Assembly (NCBI GenBank): GCA_040437565.1
Contig: JBDOQK010000036.1
Span: forward strand, 248,001 to 312,000
Source: Albugo candida
Lineage: Eukaryota > Oomycota > Peronosporomycetes > Albuginales
Direction of reading: 5' to 3'
DNA: 64,000 bases
Part shown: piece after piece, positions 1-11,670 of the stretch
Layout of the letters: each line of letters starts with the position of its first letter
Numbering within the stretch: the stretch's first letter is position 1
Program-made: the position numbers and the translations under genes
Notes under the pieces: generated by a model
What the model was told of the DNA's origin: nothing
What the model saw: only the letters and a program-made list of their open reading frames with translations
The model's database searches: none

Positions 1-1368
<1,368 letters not shown>

Positions 1369-1516
1369 GATGTAGTAGGGGCTGCTATTATGAAGGGAAT
1401 GGTACGGTTACTAACGGATGCGAAGATCGGAGCATGATCGAAAGATGAATAAGTCAAAGACGGTGAGAACGAAAGCACAACAATTAAGTTTTTATGATTC
1501 ATTGAAATTCTTTCAA

Positions 1517-1915
1517 TTACACTACACAAGACATTATAACAGCAAGAGCGCCGATAAAAACACTTCCAAAAAGCTTCCCGGTAAAGTGATTCGCACTTGA
1601 TTGTTCTTTTCCTGGTGTGGATCCTTCCGTCATCGCACTGCTTCCATCGTATAATTGACTACTTGCACTAGTCGACTGACTATCCAGAGAGTCAGTGGAA
1701 TTTTCGAGATTGTTTGCGGCGTCAGTTGAAGAACCATTTAATGCTTCCGAGATATTTCCAGCGATATTAGTTGCCGCATCTGATATCGCTGAGCTTGCTG
1801 TTTCGATGAGACTTGAATTGGTCTTTTCATCTGTACTATTTAAAGTGCTTGTTTGCGAAAGTGTGTTTGGGCACGCGCATACAATCATTGCAACAAACCA
1901 GCCGCTCTTCTTCAT
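1517..1915 (-). CDS. Small secreted Ser/Thr/Asn-rich protein, probably GPI-anchored
   Basis: This 132-residue single-exon protein begins with a signal peptide (about residues 1-21; hydrophobic core WFVAMIVCAC). It continues as a mucin-like stretch dominated by Ser, Thr, Asn and Ala with several N-x-S/T sequons, and ends in a hydrophobic tail (LFGSVFIGALAVIMSCVV) with nothing after it. That order (signal, low-complexity stalk, terminal hydrophobic segment) is typical of GPI-anchored surface proteins. No folded domain is recognisable. It has the same plan as the protein at 3975-4325, but I see no alignable sequence between them beyond composition. The start is the first ATG, upstream of an intergenic stretch shared divergently with COQ5. 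Function unknown; a cell-surface or wall role is inference. Confidence 0.65.
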   Translation of the reverse strand: MKKSGWFVAMIVCACPNTLSQTSTLNSTDEKTNSSLIETASSAISDAATNIAGNISEALNGSSTDAANNLENSTDSLDSQSTSASSQLYDGSSAMTEGSTPGKEQSSANHFTGKLFGSVFIGALAVIMSCVV

Positions 1916-2256
1916 CCTGACTCAATAATCAATGCTCTGTGTGGATTTTTATAAAATGATGTGCGACAGCAAAAAAGTTTTAGACGTTTCGGCACACTGG
2001 CACTGGATCCATGAAACGCCACGACAAAAGTGGTTTTTCTGAATTTCTTCTTCAATGCGACATTCTTCTCGCATTTTGTTTTTGTCACGCGCGTAGGAAT
2101 GGATGTTTTGATCCATATAATTTGGCTCACTTGAAAAACCGAAGGCTGCAACGCTCTGAATGCTTGCAGCGTATTGGTCTCTGGTAATGACGTCGGCCGG
2201 AGACAATCGAAACTAGCGAACTTATCGATGAATTTACCGTAAGCACACAAGTTCGG
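1916..2256. other. Divergent intergenic region
   Basis: 341 bp separate the start codons of the minus-strand surface protein and plus-strand COQ5. It must hold both promoters. I see no convincing gene or repeat in it; minus-strand open frames here have no protein-like features. Confidence 0.6.
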
Positions 2257-3208
2257 ATGTTTCGACGAGAAGTACAGCGTTTAGTCATCAAATGTACTAG
2301 ACGCAATGTTGTAGGAAGATCAAACGCTACATTCTCAGATGCAGAAACCACACATTTCGGGTATCAGAAAGTAGCAAAAGATGCCAAGAAGCCTTTGGTT
2401 GAATCTGTCTTCCATCGCGTCGCTGGTCGCTATGATTTAATGAACGACCTGATGAGCTGTGGAGTCCACCGTCTTTGGAAAGATGCATTTATCAAGATTC
2501 TACATCCTATCCCACCGTTGCGAATCTTGGATATGGCGGGAGGTACTGGGGACATTGCATTTCGGATTGCTGAACGTTTTTCAAACTATTCTGTCGACAA
2601 AGAGTGTCTATCTGGTTCAAATACAGATGGATCGGCTGATTCGCGTATCGTTGTTTCGGATATCAATTCTTCGATGCTTCAGGTTGGAAAGGAGCGAGCA
2701 TCGAGCCTCTTCCCTGACCGAGCGCATCTTTTTGATTGGGTTGAAGCTGACGCGGAAGAACTGAAACCGTTTGGTGGAAACGAATTTGACGTATATACAA
2801 TCGCGTTTGGTATTCGCAACGTCACTGATGTCAATAAAGCGCTTCAGCAAGCGTATCGGGTATTACGTCCTGGAGGGCGTTTTTTATGCATGGAATTTAG
2901 TTATGTGGACAATGTGATTTTGCGATCGTTATACGACATGGTAAGTAAGACTATTAACATTTTGATTTCCGCGTACATGCTAATTATATATCTTGTAGTA
3001 TTCTACAAATGTAATACCTTCGCTGGGACAAATGATCGCGAAAGATCGAGATTCCTATCAATATTTGGTCGAAAGTATACGGCAATTCCCACGTCAAGAC
3101 GAGTTTAAAGCGATGATGCAAATGGTTGGGTTTGAAAGCATACGTCATATGAATCAGTTGAACGGTATTGTTGCTATCTACTCGGGTTTTAAACCGCTGG
3201 ACTGTTAA
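2257..3208 (+). CDS. COQ5: 2-methoxy-6-polyprenyl-1,4-benzoquinol methylase (COQ5/UbiE), mitochondrial
   Basis: COQ5 uses S-adenosylmethionine for the C-methylation step of ubiquinone synthesis on the matrix face of the inner mitochondrial membrane. There are two exons, 2257-2940 and 2999-3208, with a 58-nt intron (GTAAGT...TAG); the product is 297 residues. The first ~40 residues are basic (MFRREVQRLVIKCTRRNVV) and look like a mitochondrial presequence. The UbiE/COQ5 landmarks follow: VFHRVAGRYDLMND, the SAM-binding motif LDMAGGTGDIAFRI, the acidic VVSDINSSML strand, FGIRNVTD and RVLRPGGRFLCMEF. Exon 2 supplies the C-terminal signature SYQYLVESIRQFP and GIVAIYSGFK. It is expected to work in the COQ complex. 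About 20 residues between motif I and the VVSDIN strand form a Ser/Gly-rich insertion compared with the bacterial enzyme. Confidence 0.95.
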
Positions 3209-3974
3209 GAGTACTGTAACTGCTGCTTATATTAATCATTCAGTTAAAAATTTCGACCAGTTTTTCCGTTCTGTTCACAAAAACAGTCGGATAGGGAAGC
3301 CAGTAATCAGGAGAACATCTGAGTAAGCGTGACTGTCACACTCTGTCTAACATCATTTTTCCCCTAAAGCTCCCTTGCGACATTCCTGCACAGCAATACA
3401 TTGTGTGGAATGCTCACGCCTTTTGGGATAGGGGTCCCACAAAATTCCGTAATAAATCTGGTTCCCAATTGAAAATTTCAAATCAGTACGCTTCTTTTAA
3501 CCATTAGCTCACTCCAACTAGTAGAACAGTCAAGATTTGTAACACGTTCAGAAATGACAGATCCCTATGCACCGGGAACCGCTTCAACTTTTCTATGTGT
3601 GCCATAATCTTAGGTGATTGTTCCTGCTAAAAATTGCTGATCTTTCTCACCGATGATTTGGAGCGCTTTTTCTCTTATCGAAAATTTTTTCCGATGGCTT
3701 TTCCCCTACCGCGAGTGTCCAGACTATACCTTATTCTTGATCCACACATAGGTTCAGTCTATTCTAGAAGCATCCTAGAGAAAAGACGCTTTCTGAGGAT
3801 CATTACACATATTTCCTTTCCGGGTGAAAAAGACATTTTCGGTATGGGGAGGGAGATAGGCGCAATCGTTCAGGCACAGCTTCTACGTGCTTAAACTGCT
3901 ACCAAACTTCTCACTCTTCAATTTACGTTCTCAAGTTCACTACAACAAAAACAGCTACCACCACATTTATCACA
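3209..3974. other. Intergenic region
   Basis: 766 bp between COQ5 and the next plus-strand gene. An 86-codon open frame at 3634-3894 has no signal, domain or convincing composition and is not called. No RNA gene or repeat is visible. The distal part should hold the promoter of the secreted protein at 3975. Confidence 0.55.
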
Positions 3975-4325
3975 ATGAAAACCTTCGGATTCCTCATCGC
4001 TGCCCTTGCCGTCACCAATGACTGCGCACTCGCTGAAACTCCGTCATCGGGAAGTCCGCCATCAAATACCATAGGATCTCCTTCCTCAGGAAGTCCATCA
4101 GGAAGTTCTACTATGACACCACCGTCTACCACTGGGTCAAGCTCGAGCCTGAAATCATCCTCGTCCACTTCAGGCTCACCAGATGCCACTGAGTCCCCTT
4201 CCGACTCCCCACCCTCTGCCCCCACTACGCCACCATCAACAGACAAGAAATCTTCCGCGACAAGTGTTGCTGCATTCGGGTCAATCGTCGGTGGAGCTTT
4301 GTTTGCAATTTCATACCTTCTGTAA
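3975..4325 (+). CDS. Small secreted Ser/Pro-rich protein, probably GPI-anchored
   Basis: A 116-residue single-exon protein. The signal peptide is about residues 1-20 (MKTFGFLIAALAV...LAE). Residues ~21-95 are almost entirely Ser, Pro, Thr and Gly, with short imperfect repeats of the SSGSP/SGSP type. The C terminus is hydrophobic (VAAFGSIVGGALFAISYLL) with no residues beyond it, which fits a GPI attachment signal. The stalk is a likely O-glycosylation target. No catalytic domain is present. It is convergent with the deubiquitinase gene (209 bp between stops). Its organisation resembles the protein at 1517-1915, so the two bracket COQ5 as a loose pair of surface proteins. Role unknown; wall or host-interface localisation is inference. 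Confidence 0.7.
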   Translation: MKTFGFLIAALAVTNDCALAETPSSGSPPSNTIGSPSSGSPSGSSTMTPPSTTGSSSSLKSSSSTSGSPDATESPSDSPPSAPTTPPSTDKKSSATSVAAFGSIVGGALFAISYLL

Positions 4326-4534
4326 GCTGACACCAAGTCACTTCCAACGTGGTATCTCTTGTTATGGGAACCAGCCAAGATATTTGTCCTCAGCTCGTTC
4401 ATATAGGGAGATATTACATTTTTCTTTGTGCATTTTCATTCTCAACAGTGTGTAGACATTGTACATGTGTATACAAGAGCAAAGCCACCGTAAAACAATA
4501 CACTTGCATTGCTCGCTTAAATTGTCTTTTATCT

Positions 4535-7500
4535 CTATACTTGTTTTCTCTGATAAAAAAGAATGTATGCCGTGTTCGACTTCACCCGTTCACTTGGCAT
4601 CACATCGACGACTCCATCATCAAAATGATACCAACGAGCTGTATCGTGGCCTTCTCCTTGACAGGAATTCTTTGCACAAGCTGTGTAGTGTCCGTAAGCC
4701 ATTCCTCCAAAGTGATTGCTGACCGCAAAGAGATCATACTGGAGGCTCTTTTTCGCAGGAGGCAACGTGTCAGAAGCTGAAGCTTGCAAACAATAGGGGC
4801 TCATGTCGAGATTTTCCAATGGAAAATCCACATCGACAGATAACTTATCTCGCAGTGTCTCGTTGCGATACTCAAATCGCTTCAAAGACAGAATGAGGAT
4901 ATCCGGTACCTTCCATATTTCAATCCTCTTGTGAGCTTGACGATGAGCTTTACAGTTTGCACAGTACCACAAATTTGCGTCATCCAGAGTTTCGGGCTTG
5001 ATGAAATTCTTAAAGCATGCGTCCAATGTGATGGATTCATTGCTGCTACTGGATGATTTGGTCCCATGAAAGGCTTGAATGGATTTATGATCTTTGATTT
5101 CATCTATTTCTGGTCGAAACCAAGTCGAAGGATTCGGTTCCAGCAGCTCAGAAGACCACACCAACCCAAAGAAGAATGGACCACGAGGATTCGTTGTGTG
5201 AGGCGAGGCCACTGGAACATGTTTGTGTTCCACGGAATGCACATACTCCAACAAGAGCACGGACTCGGTAGCTGGAATAGATTTCTCTCGAAATATGTAT
5301 CCTTCAGAACTGGCAACGAAGAGATGGGACGCAAGTATCGCTGGTGAGATTTGAACTCCTGAAGTATATCTGCTGCTTTTCTGCTACAAAGCAACATTTT
5401 GGTTACCAAACACCGCATAACGTAATAATAGAACACGTACTTGCACAATATGTGTTGAGATCTTCCGACTCCAATGGTGAAGCGCACTAAAAGATTGACA
5501 ACATGAATCATCGCTCACTGTGAGCACAATGAGTAGTGGACGTACTCGAGACAGGTTGTGTTCTCATCAAAAGTAAACATCAAAGGAATCCCAGCAAGTC
5601 GCGAGAAGCTACACGGCGAGTCAATGTCTCTTTTTTTGGAAATGATTTGGGACGGACTCACGTTTCATGATACAGAAATCCAAGGTACTGAGAGGAGGCC
5701 ATATCCATATCGGGATGTTTGGGGATATTGCCCCCTTCATGATCGATTTCGATATCGATAGGGGAAGCAGATTCCGGAGGCTTGTCGTTCAGGGAAATGG
5801 GAGGAATGCACGACATTTCATAGGCGACAATCCGATCTTCATCGCCAATGCTGCTGATTCGGTCGGTGTCTCTATCATTGTGAACAACTGGATGAGAGAT
5901 TGTCGGGAGAGAATGAGTACAAAGTGAATGTACCGAATGAGACGAAAAATCGTCGATTGGTACACATCTGCTAGCACCAGCTTGTTGCTTGCGATTCCAC
6001 AGACTTCACTGAGCGCGTGATAAAGTGTCTGGACACATTGCTTTTTGGACACTTGAATGGCATAACGTGTGAAATGACATCCGGATAGCTCGTTTTCTTG
6101 TACAGCATCATTTGAAACCACAATTATATTAAGAACGCGTGTTGATTTAGTCGGTAGTTCTAGTTGGATACAATTGTATGGATCGAATGTGATGGATACT
6201 TTGGAACAAACAGGACACACGACGGTGGACTTGAATTGGCCTTGAATGTGATCAACAAAGATACTATCATTTCGTAATAAATGACGTCGCCAGGCTTCAT
6301 CGGCAACAAAGGCATCTTCTACTTTTCCGTCGGATTCTTGTACTTCGGTGTAAGGCTTCTGTTTGATACGATTCAAATCCTCATGTAATCCATCCAACAT
6401 GTACGCCAATAGCTCCTGTGCGTCTTGCTGTTGATATCCTGAAAACTGCGGGGCGAATCGAGCGATCGCTCTTTTGAGTGCGATGGGAGATAGCTGACTT
6501 GTGCTTCCAAACCAAAGCTCTCGAATCAATTCGTTGTACACCAAAGCTAATTCTCCTCCTGTGCCTAATGGATTTCCTCTGTTCAAGTCTTGCTGAAAGC
6601 GAGTAGAAAGGAAATAATCGGTCAGTAGTCGCATGTGACTCAAGCACTGCAGAGCCGAGTTCAAGAAACAAGTATTTCCCAGGTTGCGAAGTCCTACTTT
6701 TCCACGCCGCTCCAACGCAATTGGATTACGCCAAAGTACTTGCACCTCTTTCGGAAGCTTTATCAACTCTTGTTCGATGAGATGTTCTTGTGTATCTGCG
6801 TGATGTATCATAACAGAAGCCTTTTCGAGCTTACTACATACTATTCTGTGGTACTTCCAATGTGAACGCTGGCAATCGACAGTGCAGTAGTACACGCGTC
6901 GACATCGACCACATCGCTTCACAGCTTCATTTACCGATCGACAAACAATACAGCTTTTTACTCGCATGCTCTCATCCGACAAAGTTTTGCTTCGAAGTGG
7001 CAAACTTCGATCCTCAACTACATTTTGTGTATCTATGTCTCCATCGTGATCCTCTTCTTCAAGCGGGAATTGAGCATCTCCATGTTGTGGTGAATGATCA
7101 GATTTATGTATTTTTAAAGACTCGTCGACTGAGGCTGCTAATTGATTGTTGATAACTTTGGTCTTCCCAACAATTTCTTCCAAGTCGTCTTCTCTTGCTT
7201 CTAATTCCTGTCATTGCATTCAAACAATATGTTACTAATGATCTCCACATTGAGTGGATATGCGCGTGGTACCGGATATATCTGTACGCGATTGATTGTC
7301 ATACTTTGATCGCGTTCATGCACGCATTTCGAAACAACAAAACGCGCAACTGTCGGACCACCTCCGTACCAGCAACAAAAAGCATCCCAGACTTCCTGAG
7401 GCACCAATACAAAATCGCGATTTTCCTCAAGATTTNNNNNNNNNNNNNNNNNNNNNNNNNNNNNNNNNNNNNNNNNNNNNNNNNNNNNNNNNNNNNNNNN

Positions 7501-8605
7501 NNNNNNNNNNNNNNNNNNNNNNNNNNNNNNNNNNNGTGGATATGCGCGTGGTACCGGATATATCTGTACGCGATTGATTGTCATACTTTGATCGCGTTCA
7601 TGCACGCATTTCGAAACAACAAAACGCGCAACTGTCGGACCACCTCCGTACCAGCAACAAAAAGCATCCCAGACTTCCTGAGGCACCAATACAAAATCGC
7701 GATTTTCCTCAAGATTTGGTCGGAGTGGGGCTCCAACTAAATCATCCAGATCCCGTTTCGTATTCTCCATACCTTCGAGCAACACTCCATTATCGATTGA
7801 TGGAAGAGTATCATTGTCCATTTCTCCTATTTCATTGTCTCCCTTGCAATACTCATAAGAGCTCGCCTCGCTCTCTCCGTACGACTCCATTGAGCAAGAT
7901 GAAAATATGAGATGATTGGGTCTGAAATCCACCATTTGACACCATTTCTGCCACCAGCCGAATGCGATCAAATATCGCTTCTCGCCGACGTGTAGAGACT
8001 AAAAATTGCAATTAGCGTGCAACTACCGAGAATAAAGCTATTTACATACCTGATTTTCTGCTTGTTGCAGTAGTTGGAATATAATCTCTCTTTCTTGGCT
8101 CTTTAGAGGCACAAGTGCGTGAGCCATCAGATTCGTCTCAATTGCGTTTACGTTCCTCTTTCTGCTGTTATGCTCTTCATTGTTCCTCCGTCGTGCTGCA
8201 GCACGCTTTTGAGCATTGGAAGGTTTCTTCTTATTCTATAGCANNNNNNNNNNNNNNNNNNNNNNNNNNNNNNNNNNNNNNNNNNNNNNNNNNNNNNNNN
8301 NNNNNNNNNNNNNNNNNNNNNNNNNNNNNNNNNNNNNNNNNNNAGCTATTTACATACCTGATTTTCTGCTTGTTGCAGTAGTTGGAATATAATCTCTCTT
8401 TCTTGGCTCTTTAGAGGCACAAGTGCGTGAGCCATCAGATTCGTCTCAATTGCGTTTACGTTCCTCTTTCTGCTGTTATGCTCTTCATTGTTCCTCCGTC
8501 GTGCTGCAGCACGCTTTTGAGCATTGGAAGGTTTCTTCTTATTCTATAGCATCATGTCAACGTCATTGATCACCACTACTTGTCATTAATGCCTACCTTG
8601 GCCAT
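4535..8605 (-). CDS. Ubiquitin-specific protease with DUSP and MYND domains
   Basis: A C19 (USP) cysteine protease that would remove ubiquitin from proteins. Inferred exons: 8597-8605, 8358-8543, 7998-7555, 7207-5934, 5871-5662, 5608-5546, 5513-5441 and 5383-4535; overlaps counted once, about 1035 residues. Order: basic N terminus; DUSP domain (~50-210; YLIAFGWWQKW, IDNGVLL, PQEVWDAFCCWYGGG); linker; MYND zinc finger (~299-337; CIVC...CGRC...CTVDC...HWKYHRIVC); then the catalytic domain with Cys box GLRNLGNTCFLNSALQCL (Cys ~393), QQQDAQELL, two zinc-binding pairs (CPVC, CANC) and the His box YGHYTAC with WYHFDD. All catalytic elements look intact. The first coding exon is only nine bases. The 32-nt intron implied at 5514-5545 is unusually short, so that boundary is the weakest. 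DUSP suggests kinship with USP4/11/15; the MYND finger resembles plant UBP15-19 and USP19. Confidence 0.88.
7254..7717. repeat. Gap 7436-7535 with duplicated flanks (182 bp)
   Basis: Bases 7254-7435 recur at 7536-7717 on either side of 100 N. The overlap covers the end of the DUSP exon and the following intron of the deubiquitinase gene. Confidence 0.9.
8036..8551. repeat. Gap 8244-8343 with duplicated flanks (208 bp)
   Basis: Bases 8036-8243 recur at 8344-8551. The overlap contains the complete second coding exon of the deubiquitinase, so that exon appears twice in the literal sequence but should be counted once. Confidence 0.9.
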
Positions 8606-8696
8606 GACATTCGACCTGCCCAATCAAAGAAGAACCAAAGCGAATTTATTCATATATTGCGTGTATTTCTTGTGACAATCGAAAATGTGTGTCTAT

Positions 8697-8828
8697 CAAT
8701 GTTATATTTACANNNNNNNNNNNNNNNNNNNNNNNNNNNNNNNNNNNNNNNNNNNNNNNNNNNNNNNNNNNNNNNNNNNNNNNNNNNNNNNNNNNNNNNN
8801 NNNNNNNNNNNNCAATGTTATATTTACA
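8697..8828. repeat. Gap 8713-8812 with 16-bp duplicated flanks
   Basis: The 16 bases before the gap (8697-8712) are repeated immediately after it (8813-8828). This is the shortest of the gap-edge overlaps and lies in the intergenic space between the deubiquitinase start and the end of the WW-PDZ-PH gene. Confidence 0.75.
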
Positions 8829-8846
8829 ATCTGTACGATGATATCC

Positions 8847-11201
8847 CTAAAATCCCAAAGTTGCGCGGCCATAAAACTCATCCTGGTGATCTTCAGGAAA
8901 CTTATCCGCGCTCGCTGTGGTTGAAGTTTCTAACGGCGTATTCCGGCCACTTGAGGAAGTAGCTTCTCGCAAATTACGATGACTGTTATGCGCTCGTTTC
9001 AATACGTTTGTCGCTTGATATGCCAAAACTGCGGATCGCATTGTTTTTGTCTTACTTTCCTGTCGAAGAAATGTGTTTCCATTACGTAATGCAGTCACCC
9101 ATTTCACCATTTCCTCGTTTGTTTTCGCGAAAAAATGAGATTGTTGCGTAGAGGTACACACTGCGAAATCTTTCCCTCGCTTCATATCCTCGCAGATCAC
9201 CTCGAAACTTGGATCGCCGACATGAATTTGACCGCGAACGACTGGATCACCACGCCGTTTATAATACTGCAGGAATCCATCAAGCGTGATCTCGCACCAG
9301 CGCTCGCGTGCGCCACGCATCGTCTTCATATTGCGAATGATACCTTTTTCACTCCATTCGGTGGGACCTTTATCCAGATAGCCCGATATGGTTGGCATCG
9401 CTCGAATTCGGTTATCTTCCACCTTTGCATTTGGGTTTCGTGAGGAAGTCGTCAAAGGGTTTGTGGGAGTGGATGTGGATAAGCCTTTGTTGGCGTGCGG
9501 ACTTGAGGATTTGCTTTTTTTCATCAAAGTCGAAATGGTGAGTGATGCATCACCGAGTGCTTTTGCCTTCTTCTCACGCAGCAAGTCCTGGGCTTGTTTG
9601 AGTTCTTCTTTGATAGCAGTACGTTTCGCCTGATACTCTTTTGCGAGTTCTTTATCTCCGTTTTGGGCTGCTTTGGCAAGTGTTCCAACAGCAGCTCGCT
9701 GGACTTTGCGCAACTCCAAAATGCGTGCTTCTAGCTGATTGATTTCGGTTTCAGAGGCATTGGATGTTCCAGAATCCTGCCCGCTGTCTTTCGTCTGGCC
9801 GGAATTTGTATATTCTTTGGATTTTGACGATTTGGAGCCATTCACCTTCTCAGTCAATCGATTCAAATGTTTGTTGAGTTGTGCCATTTCTTTCTCAACT
9901 TTCGAAACCTTACGCTGTTCTTTCATAACTTCGTCATCAAACTGCTTCGTTTTGATACGCAGCGCCGATAATTTCTCGCTGACACTTGCATTGGGATCCA
10001 ATCCAAACACATCTTTCTCCTCATTCGATGGGCCTTCGTCTGTATCCGTGGCTGTGTACTTGGACAATTGGCTCTCGAAATCATCCATGGTTGTCTGAAG
10101 AGCGCTTCTTTCCTTACGCAGCTTTTTATTGGCTTGTGTCAGTTTGGCGATATCGTCTTCTAACGAGGTGTTTTTCTTTAAAAGTATACTGTTTTTGGTC
10201 AGTTCTGGAGCCTCCATCAGATGCTTTTCCTGCAAACTCAGCTGGTCCAGCATCTTCTTATACTTTTCTTCGTCTACTTTAAGCTGCTTATGCTCCATAG
10301 TAAGAGTCCTCGACTTTTCTGATTCCTGACCGAATTCCGTTTGAATGATATCGTGCTTGCACTCTTGTAGCTTGAACGTATGCACCAGCTTCTTGGTCTC
10401 AATTCGCCACATTTCACCTCGCAACTCGCTCATCACGAGAACCCGGAGATACTGCTGTTTCTGTTTGAGGTAAGCTGTCGAGCTCTTTCCCTTCCTTTCC
10501 TTCTCCTGCTTTGCCGCTCTTGCAAGCTCAGGATTATCTTCTACTGTTCCTTTAGAAACATCAGCGAATTTCATCTTGATCGGTCGACCGGATTTCTTCA
10601 TCTTCTCCACAATGTCGTTGTATGTGTATCCAGCGAGACATACTCCATCGATCTCAATAACACGCATACCAATAACCAAACGCCTACACAATATCTGAAT
10701 ACATCTGCTGGAATGCACATTGAGAATGTAATCACACAAACTTGTCAGGTTTCACACTCCAGTTGTATAACTCCGCTGCACCTGGCTTCCCGCCAACCTA
10801 GCATCATCCAGCCTTCAGTCCCATACTTTTCATTTCGAGTGGATACGTTCGACCAACCTTGGGAAGCTCATCGACCTCAGCCTGGAATTGTGCATACGGT
10901 ATGTTTTCGACTTGTTTGACTTCATGCAAGCTGACACCAAGCCTCGGTTCTGTGAATTCGATCTCACACTCGTTCAGCCAGTTATAGTTTTGTCGTGGAG
11001 CTGTAAGATCGACAATACAGTCATCATGGCGATATTCTTCCAGAGTGATAGCGAAAGCTTACCCGGCTGAATCTGTGGGCGCACCCACTGCGTCTTGCCG
11101 CCTGGGGACACGTAATAAAAGCGACCGCGTTGTGACTTGCTCTCCCTCTTTGTCCACCCGGGAGGTAAGCGCTCATCCTCAGTAATACTCGTTGGAGCCA
11201 T
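8847..11201 (-). CDS. WW-PDZ-coiled coil-PH scaffold protein
   Basis: A multidomain adaptor of about 724 residues with no enzyme domain. Exons from phase-matched splice sites: 11063-11201, 10858-11000, 10742-10797 and 8847-10683. An N-terminal WW domain (~10-45; LPPGWTKRESK...FYYVSPGGKTQWVRP) should bind proline-rich peptides. A PDZ domain (~58-150) is spread over exons 2-4, with GVSLHEV, GAAELYNWSV, GMRVIEIDGV and YNDIVEKMK. Residues ~160-440 are Lys/Glu/Gln-rich and strongly predicted by eye to be coiled coil, with a Ser-rich linker after. A PH domain occupies ~545-650 (ISGYLDKGP...RERWCEITLDGFLQYYKRRGD, ending MVKWVTALRNG). Likely role: linking membrane phosphoinositides to protein partners; inference. 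The annotator should note that the WW and PDZ parts are only recovered by splicing. Confidence 0.85.
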
Positions 11202-11670
11202 TCTCCTCCCAAAATGTACGTTTCTTTAGCTTTTTGATCGGCAAACCACTCGATCCGATGTGTTCCCTGAATGTATACGCTATCGCATGAGAAATGAGTG
11301 GAGAGGCATGTACGAGTGGGAGGATTATGACGTACCTATGGTGGTCAATTACATACAAAATGACGAGTAATAGTGCGATGTGTGTCACCGAAAATGAATA
11401 CTCCAAAATTCGATCTCGTTACGTTTAAATGCGCAGCAAAAACGCTGGAAAAATCGGATAATATGATAATATAAAGAGCTGCGTGATATGTAATCCGAGA
11501 GNNNNNNNNNNNNNNNNNNNNNNNNNNNNNNNNNNNNNNNNNNNNNNNNNNNNNNNNNNNNNNNNNNNNNNNNNNNNNNNNNNNNNNNNNNNNNNNNNNN
11601 NAATGTAGGCACGGCGACCATGCGCTCCATATGAAAAGTTGGTCTATTTATCAAACAATTCGCCGAGCCA
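11202..11670. other. Divergent intergenic region with gap 11502-11601
   Basis: 469 bp between the start codons of the WW-PDZ-PH gene (-) and the SPX-MFS gene (+), including 100 N. Unlike most gaps here the flanks do not repeat one another, so real sequence is probably missing. Nothing recognisable besides likely promoters. Confidence 0.6.

Noticed and set aside
3634-3894. 86-codon plus-strand frame
   Set aside because: No signal peptide, domain, or plausible codon pattern; length is within chance in this base composition.
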